A DNA stretch of 64,000 bases from positions 124,001-188,000 of the forward strand of contig NZ_JAPDDR010000005.1 of assembly GCF_025950095.1 (NCBI RefSeq), in the 5' to 3' direction. This document shows, piece after piece, positions 18,550 through 27,547 of the stretch. This DNA is from Luteolibacter rhizosphaerae (GTDB taxonomy: Bacteria > Verrucomicrobiota > Verrucomicrobiia > Verrucomicrobiales > Akkermansiaceae). The translations under genes were made by a program, and so were the position numbers. Position 1 is the first letter of the stretch. Each line of letters begins with the position of its first letter. The notes under the pieces are model-generated. The model was not told where the DNA came from, did no database searches, and saw only the letters and a program-made list of their open reading frames with translations.

Positions 18550-18764
18550 GAAATAGAACCGCGGATTTGCTGCTTGGCTGTACTCCAATCGATAAACTCG
18601 GCCCGGCCCTCGCGAATTGCTTCCTCGCGCTCATCAAGCAAATCCTTGTGCCACTGCGGCACCTGCAGTTCGGCCTCCTCGGGAACAATTCCGTCCCAGA
18701 GGGCTTCCATGAGACGGAGCTTCTCGTGGAGCGGTAGTTGCCGGATTTCTGCCAGCTCAATCAT
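18546..18764 (-). CDS. Addiction-module antitoxin (Pfam putative addiction module component type)
   Basis: A 72-residue acidic helical protein. It has the signature of the short addiction-module component family: an N-terminal LPLHEKLRLMEALWDGI helix followed by PQWHKDLLDEREEAIREG and a short tail. Proteins of this family are always found in front of a ParE/RelE-like toxin, as here, with a 4-bp ATGA overlap. It should neutralise the toxin and perhaps repress the pair. The cassette is a stand-alone two-gene unit between fusA and the ABC ATPase. Confidence 0.87.
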   Translation of the reverse strand: MIELAEIRQLPLHEKLRLMEALWDGIVPEEAELQVPQWHKDLLDEREEAIREGRAEFIDWSTAKQQIRGSIS

Positions 18765-18850
18765 GGGCTACCGATAGCCTGATTCCGGCCCGCGAGCAAT
18801 ATGAAGGTGGCACGCCGGATTGCTTGCTGGACGCCGCCGGAATCCGCCCG

Positions 18851-19600
18851 ATGCTCCGGCGCGTGGCCGAAGTGATTCTGGATGTGGACGCCGTGGTGAA
18901 GAAATTCGACGACTTCACGGCGGTGGACGGCGTGTCGTTCAAGGTGAACGCCGGGGAGACCGTGGGGCTGCTGGGCGTGAACGGTGCTGGGAAAACGACG
19001 CTCATGAACATGATCCTAGGCCTGACCACGCCGAGCGGCGGCGCGATCCGGGCCTTCGGGATGGATCTGCAGAAGCACCGGCTCGAGATCCTGCAGCGGG
19101 CGAACTTCTGTACCACCTACGCGACTCTCCCGGGAAACCTGAAGGTCCGGAACAATCTGGAAATTTTCGCCCGGCTCTACTCGGTCCCGAAGCCCAAGCA
19201 GAAGGTGGCGGAACTGCTGGAGCTCCTTGAGATCACGAAACTCGCGGAGAAATCCACCGGCCAGCTCAGCGCGGGGGAGTCCACCCGGGTCAATCTGGCC
19301 AAGGCGCTTCTCAACGACCCGGACCTGCTCCTGCTCGACGAGCCGACCGCTTCGCTCGATCCGGATATCGCCGACAAGGTCCGGAAACTGGTCCGTCATG
19401 TTCAGCGTGAGAGACATCCGGCGATTCTCTACACCTCCCACAATATGCGGGACATTGAGGAAGTCTGCGACCGGGTGCTCTTCCTTCACGCCGGGAAGAT
19501 CCTGGCGGCAGGGACCCCGGAGGAGATCACCAAGCACTTCGAGGAAGACGATTTGGAGGACGTGTTCATCAAGATCGCCCGTTCCGGCGACGCGGTCTGA
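18851..19600 (+). CDS. ABC-2 type transporter ATP-binding protein
   Basis: A 249-residue ATPase. Walker A is GVNGAGKTT near residue 44, Q-loop region NFCTTYATLPGNL, signature LSAGESTRVNLAKAL near 140, Walker B LLLLDEPTASLD near 160, and H-loop YTSHNM near 194. The signature reads SAGES instead of SGGQ, common in ABC-2 exporters. I chose the ATG at 18851 over an upstream TTG. Its membrane partner is probably the permease at 25740-26540, the only ABC-2 permease in the window, 6.1 kb away on the same strand. Substrate unknown (drug, lipid or polysaccharide export are options). Confidence 0.92.
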   Translation: MLRRVAEVILDVDAVVKKFDDFTAVDGVSFKVNAGETVGLLGVNGAGKTTLMNMILGLTTPSGGAIRAFGMDLQKHRLEILQRANFCTTYATLPGNLKVRNNLEIFARLYSVPKPKQKVAELLELLEITKLAEKSTGQLSAGESTRVNLAKALLNDPDLLLLDEPTASLDPDIADKVRKLVRHVQRERHPAILYTSHNMRDIEEVCDRVLFLHAGKILAAGTPEEITKHFEEDDLEDVFIKIARSGDAV

Positions 19601-19605
19601 GGGGA

Positions 19606-22600
19606 CTAGGGTGCTTCGACGCGCAGCCGGGCGAAAAGGGAAGCGGCAGCGTTTTTGGGAATCGTGACTTGCACGGTCTTGCCATCGGCATCGGCAGGGA
19701 GCGTGACGATCGAGACACCGAGGACGCCATCTCGGGCGGTGGTCCATGGGGTGGAGAGGCTCGTGCTATACTCGACAAGCGGCTCAAGGTAGGCGGCTGC
19801 ATCCGCAAGCTTGAATGAGAAGACGACGTGGTCGTCCGCTTCGAGGAGGGTCGGAAGGTCCGTTGCCGACGGCTGGCCGTTCACCGAACCGAAGATGAAT
19901 TCAAGCCCATTGGGGATCCCGTCCTGATCGGGATCGGCGGAGAAGCCGGCGTCCGCCCCTTCGAGCTGCGAACCGGCGGCCCACGAACTGAAGCCATCGG
20001 CGGAAGTATAGCGGAGCAAGAGGTCATTCCCCGAGGCCTCGAGAGACCAAATACCGCTGAAGCTGAAACCGCTGGTGGAGATTGACCAATTGTCGGCGGC
20101 AAGGCCGCTGACAGGGACGGTGCCGCTTGCGAGAACAAAGGACTTGGATGAACCGTTGAAGTTCGTCAGCCCGGAGGCATTCAAGTTCACGGTGAACTTC
20201 GCGGCCGGGGTCGCCGTCAGCGCGAGAGAGGAAACCGCGAGCGTGTCGTGGCCGCTACCCGGAGTGCCGGTCCAATCGGCGAGTTGGAAATCGAGGGATG
20301 AGGCCGGGCCCATCGTGAGCCCGGCGGAAATCGTGAGGGTCCCGGTACCATCGCCGGGGGCAAGGGTGCCGGAGACGTTTACCGGCCGGCTCACGGTGCC
20401 CGTTCCGGAGAGCCTTGCCGCATTTGCAACGGTGAGTGGGTTGGTGGAGCTCGCGACGGATCCATTTACCGCGAGGGTGCCGGCACCGATGGTGATGGCT
20501 CCCGTGTGGGTGTTGGATGCGGCCAGTGCGAGCGTTCCGGTGCCGAGTTTCGTGAATGCCGCGGTACCGGCGACGGGCGCGCTGGTCGTGATCGTATGGT
20601 CCGCCGTGTCGAGCACCGTGGTAGTGCTGAGGGTGAGGGGATGCGTGAAGCCCATGCCCGAGGTGAAGCTCAGCTTCGAGCCGATGTTCGCATCGATGAC
20701 GAGCGGATTGGCCGGAGCGCCGAGCGAGGCGTTTGAATTGATCGTGAGGCTGCCCCGGTTGAGTTGGGTCTTGCCGGTGAAGGTGTTCACCCCGTTCAGG
20801 AGGAAGGTCGCGGCGGTGTCGCCGGAGAGAGAGGTATTCAGGTAGAGCGTGGTATTGGCACTGCCGCCGGAAATCACGCCATTGAGCGCGAGCTCTCGGC
20901 CGCTCCCGCCTGCCATCAGCACGGTCCGGTTCGTGGCGCTCGTATCCGCGGGCAGGATGATCGGGTTTGCCAGCGTGGTGCTGCCGGTTAGAGGAGTGGT
21001 ATTGAGGAAACCAAGGCTCGCGGTGGCGGCGACATGGAGCGTGCCGTTACCCAGCCCCGCGGCATTCCCGAGGGTGATGCTGCCCTCCGTGAGGCTGGTT
21101 CCTCCCGTGCCGCTTCCCGCCCCGTCCAGTCGCAGGGCGGCGCTGCCCCGCTTCACCATCTGGCCGGTGTAGGTCAGGGGACCGGCGATGGTATCGGCTG
21201 TGCCTTGGGTGTCGATCACCGTCTGGGAGGCAATCGTGAGCGCCCGCCCGGAGCCGAGTGTTAGGGGACCCTCCAGGACTAGGCCCGAGTTGGCGAGATT
21301 GCCGGTCACGTCCAGGAAGAGATCGTTGGCCGGGTTTCCGAGCACACCATCCGCGGTCACCACCAAGCCGCCGCGGTTGATGCGAATGCGGGAGCTGGTG
21401 AAGCTATTGGAGGCACTCGTCAGCCGGATCTTTCCTTGGTCGCTACTCGGGGAATCGTTGTCGATCAGGATCTCATGGCTGCTGCCGCCGCCGGAGATCA
21501 CGCCGCCCAAGGTGACGGTGAGGTTTGTTTCATCGGTGAGGAGCCGGGTCGTGACGGCGGTGGAAGGCGCGGGCAGCTGGATGTCGTTCGGAAGAGTGCC
21601 GCTCCCGGCTGAAGGTGGGAAATACAGCGCCGTCATGTTGGTGCTCCCGATGCTCACCGGGCCGCCGCCGAGGGCTCCGACGTTCCCGATGTGGATGGCT
21701 CCCGCGGACTGGCTGTCCGGACCGCTACCGATGCTAGTCGCGGTGAAGGCGTTTGCAGACGACAGCGTAAGGCTTCCGGAGCCGCTTTTCGCGAGCGTGC
21801 CACCGATCGGGCCGCCACCAAATCCATAGGAGCCGCTGCTTACGATGGATGCCGCGGGTATCACTCCCGCGGCATCCACGGTCACGGTCTCACCCGCGCC
21901 GGCGAAGAGTGCGTCGTTGCCATGAGTGAAGGTGGTGCCGGAACTCCAGTTCGCATCGACAGTGTTCCAGTTGTTGTTGGCATGGGAATCGTCCCATACC
22001 CGCTGCCCCGGATTCGGGACGGTGACCGATTTCTTCAAGGTCGCCTCGTTCGTGCCGCCGAGCGCGAGTTCGTAGAGGTGAATGCCCGGCAGTGCCGAGG
22101 TATCGCTGAAGGTGCTTGTGCCGAGGGGCAGGGTGGCGATGACGGAGCCATCCCGCAGGAGTTCAAAACCGCTCAAGCCGGGGATCCCGGACGTAGGCAG
22201 CGACCAGGACAGATTCACCGCTCCCTCCCCGGGCACCGCATCGAGGGAAGCGCCGGTGACAAAGCCGTCTTCGGCGAAGTTCCATGCGGTGGGCAAGCCA
22301 AGCCCGAAGTAGCGCATGACCGTAGGCGGCACGGCGGCTTGGCCCGGAGTCGCGGTGCTGAGGCCTACGGGGATACCGTCTCCTGAAACGATGAAGGGGA
22401 TGGTCCGTTCGCCATCGCTCTGGCCACCGTGAGAACCACCGGCGGTCCCGCCGTGGTCGGTGGTCAGGACGATCAGCCACTGCTCCGAGGCGCGCTCGGG
22501 CCGGGCGGCGATGGCGGCTTTGACCTCGCCGATCAAGCCATCCACCGTTTCGATCGCGTTCAAGTAGTTCGGAACCGTGGTGGAGAAGCCGTAGGAATGA

Positions 22601-23235
22601 CCGGCACCATCCACTTGATCGAAATGGAGGAAAAGGACATCGGGATCGGCGTTGGAGAGATGGGCGAGGGCCTTGGTTTTCACATCCGCATCGCGAGCGG
22701 CGTAATTCGCGCCCGTCCCCTTGGTGTGGTAGTCGAGATAGGCTGGCTGTGCGGCCACCAAGTAGTCCTCGATCCAATTCCAGCTCGTGATCGAGCTCGA
22801 ATAGGTACCGGGTGCCGCCTCTTCAAGGCGACGGGCAAAGTGGGGCGCTTGGTTCACGAGGTAGGAACCGGAAACACCGGGCTGATTGTAGGCGGGGGTG
22901 GAGTTGTCCACCACGTTGTGGAGATTGGTCCAAGTGCCGGTCAGAATGCTGGTCCAGCCCGGGCCGCTGATCGTGGGTTGCTGGGTAGGGGTGCCGAAAC
23001 GGCCTCCTGCGACGCCGCTCCATGTCACCGTGCCCTCCGTGATCAGGCCTGCGATGTTCGGGGCGTGGCCGGTCTCGACTTGGAGCTTCAAGGCATCGGA
23101 ACGAAGGCCGTCGATGCCGATCACGAGAGCCCGCTTTCCTCCGAAGGGATTGGCGCTACCCGGTCCGGCTTGGGCCGTGGCGATGAAGAGCAGAGGGACG
23201 CCAGCGAGGAGTGTGGAGGATCTCATGGTGTTCAT
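19606..23235 (-). CDS. Secreted type I phosphodiesterase/nucleotide pyrophosphatase fused to beta-strand repeats and C-terminal domain
   Basis: A 1209-residue secreted protein. After a signal peptide (cut near TAQA), residues about 35-330 are an alkaline-phosphatase-superfamily phosphodiesterase: IGIDGLRSDAL with metal Asp, GPGWTSILTG with the nucleophile Thr, FDQVDGAGHSYGF and LTTDHGG with further metal ligands. A short fibronectin-like segment (about 345-410) is followed by autotransporter-associated beta-strand repeats (about 430-1080; for example GGTLAKSGSGSLTLSSAN, TKLGTGTLALAASNTHTG). The last ~130 residues hold DPDQDGIPNGLEF and end LFARLRVEAP, as in the protein at 37756. No autotransporter barrel is present. 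It ends 5 bp from the convergent ABC ATPase and shares its upstream region with the GH128-like gene. Confidence 0.9.
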   Translation of the reverse strand: MNTMRSSTLLAGVPLLFIATAQAGPGSANPFGGKRALVIGIDGLRSDALKLQVETGHAPNIAGLITEGTVTWSGVAGGRFGTPTQQPTISGPGWTSILTGTWTNLHNVVDNSTPAYNQPGVSGSYLVNQAPHFARRLEEAAPGTYSSSITSWNWIEDYLVAAQPAYLDYHTKGTGANYAARDADVKTKALAHLSNADPDVLFLHFDQVDGAGHSYGFSTTVPNYLNAIETVDGLIGEVKAAIAARPERASEQWLIVLTTDHGGTAGGSHGGQSDGERTIPFIVSGDGIPVGLSTATPGQAAVPPTVMRYFGLGLPTAWNFAEDGFVTGASLDAVPGEGAVNLSWSLPTSGIPGLSGFELLRDGSVIATLPLGTSTFSDTSALPGIHLYELALGGTNEATLKKSVTVPNPGQRVWDDSHANNNWNTVDANWSSGTTFTHGNDALFAGAGETVTVDAAGVIPAASIVSSGSYGFGGGPIGGTLAKSGSGSLTLSSANAFTATSIGSGPDSQSAGAIHIGNVGALGGGPVSIGSTNMTALYFPPSAGSGTLPNDIQLPAPSTAVTTRLLTDETNLTVTLGGVISGGGSSHEILIDNDSPSSDQGKIRLTSASNSFTSSRIRINRGGLVVTADGVLGNPANDLFLDVTGNLANSGLVLEGPLTLGSGRALTIASQTVIDTQGTADTIAGPLTYTGQMVKRGSAALRLDGAGSGTGGTSLTEGSITLGNAAGLGNGTLHVAATASLGFLNTTPLTGSTTLANPIILPADTSATNRTVLMAGGSGRELALNGVISGGSANTTLYLNTSLSGDTAATFLLNGVNTFTGKTQLNRGSLTINSNASLGAPANPLVIDANIGSKLSFTSGMGFTHPLTLSTTTVLDTADHTITTSAPVAGTAAFTKLGTGTLALAASNTHTGAITIGAGTLAVNGSVASSTNPLTVANAARLSGTGTVSRPVNVSGTLAPGDGTGTLTISAGLTMGPASSLDFQLADWTGTPGSGHDTLAVSSLALTATPAAKFTVNLNASGLTNFNGSSKSFVLASGTVPVSGLAADNWSISTSGFSFSGIWSLEASGNDLLLRYTSADGFSSWAAGSQLEGADAGFSADPDQDGIPNGLEFIFGSVNGQPSATDLPTLLEADDHVVFSFKLADAAAYLEPLVEYSTSLSTPWTTARDGVLGVSIVTLPADADGKTVQVTIPKNAAASLFARLRVEAP

Positions 23236-23390
23236 TTCCTAGAGCCAGCTCCGGCATGCTGTTAATAGCTGAAATGCCGGTAGTCTTGGCATTTCGACAA
23301 GTCGGTGCTTCCTCGGGCAATCTCCCACGGAAGGGGGAGGGCAGAACTTGGGCTGGCATGGGTGGGCGGCGGTTCTAGAACTATCCTTCC

Positions 23391-24731
23391 ATGTTCACTC
23401 GCCCGCTTCCGCCCCTGCATTTCCTGCTGATGGTGGCCGCCTGCGCCGTCGCGGCTCCGCTCCACGCCGAACTGGATCCTGCGTCGCTAACCCGCAAGGT
23501 GATCCTGAGCGGCTCCAAGCATGTCCGGGAGAAGGGCGAGATGCTGGACAAGAGCGCCTACAATTTCGATTCGCCGGATGCATGGCTTTTCTTGGAGGGG
23601 ATTGCGCCCTCCAAGGTGATTTCTTCCTACATGGACCGGATCCTGGTGAACTACGAGCCAGCGGTGCCGGACGGGAATGTGCGTGTGACTGCCCACGAGT
23701 CCGGAACCGTCGTGATCCCGCATCGCCCTGACTACGCGGCGATGACCGTGTTCGAGAGCAAAGGGCTGAGCGGGTCATCCATGGCGCTGCAGTGCCACGT
23801 TCCCTACAACGATGCGAAGCTCGGCACGATGAAGGGAGCGATCAGTTCCTTTCGCCTGAAGCGCGGCTACATGGCGACCATCGCGGAGGAGGAGAACGGG
23901 ACCGGGATCAGCCGGAACTACGTCGCGCAGGATCAGGACATCGAGGTGAAGGACTTGGGCAAGGATCTGGACGACAAGGTGAGGTTCATCCGGATTTTCC
24001 CATGGCGCTGGACCAGCAAGAAGGGCATTGCCGGTGGCATTCACCAGAAGCTCAAGCTCGGCTGGTACTACGATTGGAACATCAGCCAGAATTCCACGCC
24101 GGATCTGGAGTATGTCCCGATCAAGCAGAAGCGCCATTGGCCGGGCCTGAACCAGAACTGGAAAGCCCGCGGATCGACCCACCTGCTCGGCTACAATGAA
24201 CCGGACCGCCCGGACCAAGCAAAGATGAGCCCGGATGAAGCAATCTCCGGCTGGCCGGAGTTGCTGGGCACCGGCCTGCGCCTGGGCTCGCCCGCGGTCT
24301 CGGATGGCGGATTGGGCTGGCTATACGAGTTCATGGGTAAGGCGGACGCCGCGAATCTGCGCGTCGATTTCGTGGCCATACACTACTACCGGGCAGTGGG
24401 AGACCCCGGTGACGGCAAGGCGGCAGCCGCCCAGTTCGAGAGCTTCCTCAAAGGCATTCACGAGCGGACCAAGCGTCCACTCTGGGTGACCGAGTGGAAT
24501 AACGGCGCGAACTGGACCGGTGGTCGCGACCCGAACGAGAAGGAGCAGGCCGACGCGATCGAGGAGATGATCAAGATGCTCGACAAGGCCCCTTATGTGG
24601 AGCGCTACGCCCTCTACAATTGGGTGGAGGACGGCCGGATGCTACAACGTAACGACGGGTCGCTGACCCCGGCCGGGGAAATCTATCGCGATAAGGTTTC
24701 GCCTCTCGGCTACAAGCAGTCGAAACCCTGA
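23391..24731 (+). CDS. Secreted GH128-like glycosyl hydrolase (Asl1-type catalytic core)
   Basis: A 446-residue secreted hydrolase. Signal peptide of about 30 residues (LLMVAACAVAAPLHA). Residues about 100-195 look like a beta/gamma-crystallin-type domain (ISSFRLKRGYMATIAEEE, VRFIRIFPWRW). The catalytic TIM barrel follows: LGYNEPDRPDQ with candidate acid/base Glu about 271, FVAIHYY, and LWVTEWNNGANW with candidate nucleophile Glu about 368. This layout matches the family of glycosyl hydrolase catalytic cores that includes GH128 beta-1,3-glucanases; substrate specificity is inferred. It is divergent from the phosphodiesterase gene (155 bp between starts) and ends 6 bp before the convergent gene at 24738. 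Confidence 0.85.
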   Translation: MFTRPLPPLHFLLMVAACAVAAPLHAELDPASLTRKVILSGSKHVREKGEMLDKSAYNFDSPDAWLFLEGIAPSKVISSYMDRILVNYEPAVPDGNVRVTAHESGTVVIPHRPDYAAMTVFESKGLSGSSMALQCHVPYNDAKLGTMKGAISSFRLKRGYMATIAEEENGTGISRNYVAQDQDIEVKDLGKDLDDKVRFIRIFPWRWTSKKGIAGGIHQKLKLGWYYDWNISQNSTPDLEYVPIKQKRHWPGLNQNWKARGSTHLLGYNEPDRPDQAKMSPDEAISGWPELLGTGLRLGSPAVSDGGLGWLYEFMGKADAANLRVDFVAIHYYRAVGDPGDGKAAAAQFESFLKGIHERTKRPLWVTEWNNGANWTGGRDPNEKEQADAIEEMIKMLDKAPYVERYALYNWVEDGRMLQRNDGSLTPAGEIYRDKVSPLGYKQSKP

Positions 24732-24737
24732 GCCGAT

Positions 24738-25598
24738 TTACTCCGCCGGCGCTTCCTCGATGGTGATCACGCTGCCCTCGTGATTGATCAGCGAGCCGGA
24801 ACTGCGTTCGTAGGTGCTGTACTGCTCCGGAGTGAGGATCGGCTTGAGGGCTTGCAAGCGGGCCTGGCGACGAGCCTTGATCTGCGCGGGGTCGATGGTC
24901 ACGCCCGCATTCCCGCCTTCCTCCTCTGTGGAGGCGATGGTAGCGAGTGCCTGATAGACCTGATCCTTCTGGGTGGGGCTCAGGGTGAGAGACTGCTGCA
25001 GGCGCGTCATCTCGCGACCGGTCGCAACCTCGATCCGATTCTCACGCTGCTCCTGGCGGAACTCGGTGAAGGCGTTCGCCTGCTCGGGTTTGAGCAGGCT
25101 GCTGATCTGATCTTCCAGCTCGGTCCTCTTCTTGACGGCTTCGCCGGGCGCCAGTGGCAATGTCGACTCCCCCGCGATGGCTTTGCTGACCATGTCGTCC
25201 TCCTCATCCCCGGCCTCCAGGAGGACTCTCACCTTCGCGGCTTGGGCTTCATCCAGATTCAAGCGCGTCTTCATCGCCGCGAGCCGCTCGTCGATCCGGC
25301 GCTGTTTGCGGGCGAGGAGCTCCTTGGTCATCGTCTCGCGGATCGCGGCCATTTCGGGGGAGTCCTCGTCATCCTCGTCGAGCACGATGGTCTCGTCGTC
25401 GTCCTCGGCCTTCGCTGTCCGTTCTGTCTTCGTTTTGCCCATCGTGCCCTTGGCATCCTCGTGGGCGGCCCGCACCGGCTTGCCAGTGCTGGTCTGCGCG
25501 GAGGGCGATTGCGCCACCGGATCCGCTTTCGGATAGGCCAGCCACATGGCCAAGGCTCCCGTGGCGGCTCCGGCGATGAATACGAGCGGCGTTTTCAT
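24738..25598 (-). CDS. Membrane-anchored LTXXQ-like helical protein
   Basis: A 286-residue protein of unknown function. An N-terminal anchor (FIAGAATGALAMWLAY) is followed by a strongly acidic linker (DDDETIVLDEDDEDSPE) and a periplasmic helical domain with two L-x-L-x(3)-Q-type helices: TRLNLDEAQAAKVRVLLEA near 110 and SLTLSPTQKDQVYQALATI near 205, plus LTPEQYSTYE near the end. This pattern resembles Spy/CpxP LTXXQ-type periplasmic proteins. It is divergent from the ABC permease. The anchor sequence resembles those of the type A partner proteins, though the body does not. Confidence 0.7.
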   Translation of the reverse strand: MKTPLVFIAGAATGALAMWLAYPKADPVAQSPSAQTSTGKPVRAAHEDAKGTMGKTKTERTAKAEDDDETIVLDEDDEDSPEMAAIRETMTKELLARKQRRIDERLAAMKTRLNLDEAQAAKVRVLLEAGDEEDDMVSKAIAGESTLPLAPGEAVKKRTELEDQISSLLKPEQANAFTEFRQEQRENRIEVATGREMTRLQQSLTLSPTQKDQVYQALATIASTEEEGGNAGVTIDPAQIKARRQARLQALKPILTPEQYSTYERSSGSLINHEGSVITIEEAPAE

Positions 25599-25739
25599 GA
25601 GTTCACCGGACTATCGGCGCGGGTGCCCGCACTCGTCCAGCAAAGTGCGATGTGCCGGGGGCGCTGTTTCTTTTTGACGCCGCACGGATCCTCGCTGGAT
25701 TCTCCCCGCACGCGGAGGGCTCACTCGCGCGCCTCCGCC

Positions 25740-26540
25740 ATGTTCAAGCCATCCGTCATCCGCGCGCTGCTGACGCGCTACGTCCTGCTCTACGCGAAGA
25801 ATCCGATGCGGACCTTCGAGCTCTTCTTCTGGCCGCTGGTCCAGTTGCTCGTCTGGGGCTTCCTGACGATGTATTTGCAGAAGCAGGGCGGGGGAGCTTT
25901 CCCCCAATACATCACCTTCCTCATCGCTTCGATCATCCTCTGGGATGCCCTTTTCCGCGCCCAGCAAGGCGTTTCGATTTCCTTCCTGGAAGACGTCTGG
26001 ACCCGCAACCTGCTGAACATCTTCGCGGCACCGGTGAGGATGACCGACTACATCGCCGCGACCTTCGGCGTGGGGCTCCTGCGGGTGGGGATCACTGCTG
26101 TGATGCTGATCGTGGTGGCGGCCACTGCTTACTCTTTCAATCTATTCCAGCTCCACTTCGGCCTGATCGCCTACTACGCGAACCTGATGATCTTCGGCTG
26201 GGCGCTCGGGATCGTCTCGATCGCCCTGATCCTGCGCTGGGGGCACGGTGCGGAGTCCCTCGCGTGGGCGCTGCCTTTCATGGTGCAGCCCTTCTCCTGC
26301 GTCTTCTATCCGATGAGCGAGTTGCCGGGCTGGATGCAGGGCGTGGCCATGGCTCTGCCGCCGTCCCACGTGTTCGAGGGAATGCGCGCCTCGATCCTGG
26401 ATGGCAGCTTCGACTTCCGGCAGTTCGGCATCGCCCTGGGGCTGAACGGTGTCTACCTCACCCTTGCCGGCTTGCTATTCTCGAAGGTGCTGCGCACCGC
26501 TCGGGATAAGGGCCTGCTGGTGAAAACATCGTCTTCCTAA
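25740..26540 (+). CDS. ABC-2 type transporter permease
   Basis: A 266-residue integral membrane protein with six predicted helices (for example LFFWPLVQLLVWGFLTMY near 28, YITFLIASIILWDALF near 58, LGIVSIALILRWGHG near 160, GVYLTLAGLLFSKVL near 240). The conserved ABC-2 patch at FYPMSELPGWMQ near 195 identifies it. The ATG at 25740 is chosen; the same frame is open far upstream but overlaps the opposite-strand gene at 24738. It probably forms an exporter with the ATPase at 18851. Its last 4 bp overlap the convergent aldo/keto reductase end. Confidence 0.9.
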   Translation: MFKPSVIRALLTRYVLLYAKNPMRTFELFFWPLVQLLVWGFLTMYLQKQGGGAFPQYITFLIASIILWDALFRAQQGVSISFLEDVWTRNLLNIFAAPVRMTDYIAATFGVGLLRVGITAVMLIVVAATAYSFNLFQLHFGLIAYYANLMIFGWALGIVSIALILRWGHGAESLAWALPFMVQPFSCVFYPMSELPGWMQGVAMALPPSHVFEGMRASILDGSFDFRQFGIALGLNGVYLTLAGLLFSKVLRTARDKGLLVKTSSS

Positions 26541-27436
26541 GCCAGCGCCGCCGCGGCGATCTCAGCGCGCATCTTCTCGTCGGGCATCGCACCGCGTCCC
26601 GCCGCCATATTGTCGCGAAGGTGCCCGATCTTCGAGGTGGCCGGGATCGCACAGGTCATCGCAGGATGGGAGACCACCCATTTCAGGAGCAGTTGTGCCC
26701 AAGTCGTGCAACCGAGCTCGCCAGCCCAGTCCGGCAGCGGTTTCTTGGTGAGGCCCTTGATGAGTTCTCCACCCGCGAAGGGGCGGTTGGCGATCACCGC
26801 CACCCCCCGGTCCTTGGCGAGGGGTAAGAGGCGTTTTTCTGCATCCCGCTCCCCGACCGAGTAGTTGATCTGCACGAAGTCGAGCGTTTCGGATTCCAAG
26901 AGTTTCTCCACCGCCCCGTGCTGGCTGGCAGTGTAGTGGGTGATCCCCAGATAGCGGACCAAGCCGTCCTTTCTCCAATCGCGCAGGGTTTGAAGATGAG
27001 TCGCGACATCCTGAAGGTTGTGGACCTGCATCAGATCCAGAGGCTTGGCGACAAGCTTCTCCATCGAAGATTCCATCTGCTTGATGCCCTCCTGCTTCCC
27101 GGTGGTCCACACCTTGGTGGCGACGAACAGTTTGTCCCATAGGCGGAATTTCCGGATCATCGCACCGGCCACTTCCTCGGAGCGACCGTACATCGGGGAC
27201 GAATCGAGCAGCTTTCCTCCCCGGGAGGCAAACTCTTGCAAAATGATCTCCAAGGGTGCGGCTTCCTTCGGCCCGACATCGAAGGTCTGCCAAGTGCCCA
27301 TCCCGATCACCGGGAGTTTCTCGCCGCTGGATGGGATCGCGCGGGTATTCATCTGCGGGGAAGCATCGTCCGCCGCGATCGCGGGCATGCTGGTAGCGCC
27401 TGCGGCCAAGACTCGGATGCTGTCTCGTCGGGTCAT
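26537..27436 (-). CDS. Aldo/keto reductase with Tat-type signal
   Basis: About 299 residues. The N terminus MTRRDSIRVLAAGATSMPA is a twin-arginine-type signal, suggesting export of a folded enzyme; I prefer this ATG at 27436 to one 18 bases upstream. The AKR tetrad is visible: Asp and Tyr in LLDSSPMYGRSEE, Lys in FVATKVW, His in LMQVHNL. Later elements GITHYTASQ, QINYSVGERDAE and IPATSKIGHLRDN fit the cofactor-binding side of the barrel. Exported AKRs with this layout are annotated widely in Verrucomicrobia and Planctomycetes; the substrate is unknown. It is divergent from mnmA. Confidence 0.9.
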   Translation of the reverse strand: MTRRDSIRVLAAGATSMPAIAADDASPQMNTRAIPSSGEKLPVIGMGTWQTFDVGPKEAAPLEIILQEFASRGGKLLDSSPMYGRSEEVAGAMIRKFRLWDKLFVATKVWTTGKQEGIKQMESSMEKLVAKPLDLMQVHNLQDVATHLQTLRDWRKDGLVRYLGITHYTASQHGAVEKLLESETLDFVQINYSVGERDAEKRLLPLAKDRGVAVIANRPFAGGELIKGLTKKPLPDWAGELGCTTWAQLLLKWVVSHPAMTCAIPATSKIGHLRDNMAAGRGAMPDEKMRAEIAAAALA

Positions 27437-27547
27437 AAGGGGGAAAGCTGGCATGTTCCGGTCCGCTTGTCGAATGGCCCTTGGCGAAATTCCGTATCCG
27501 GGAATTTGGGGCTTGGCACTTGGGGTCTGGAGCTTCCCATTCCCCGC

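Noticed and set aside
20000-21900. Tandem DNA repeats or CRISPR-like array in the phosphodiesterase gene
   Set aside because: The similarity is at the protein level (degenerate beta-strand repeats). There are no near-identical DNA repeats with regular spacers.
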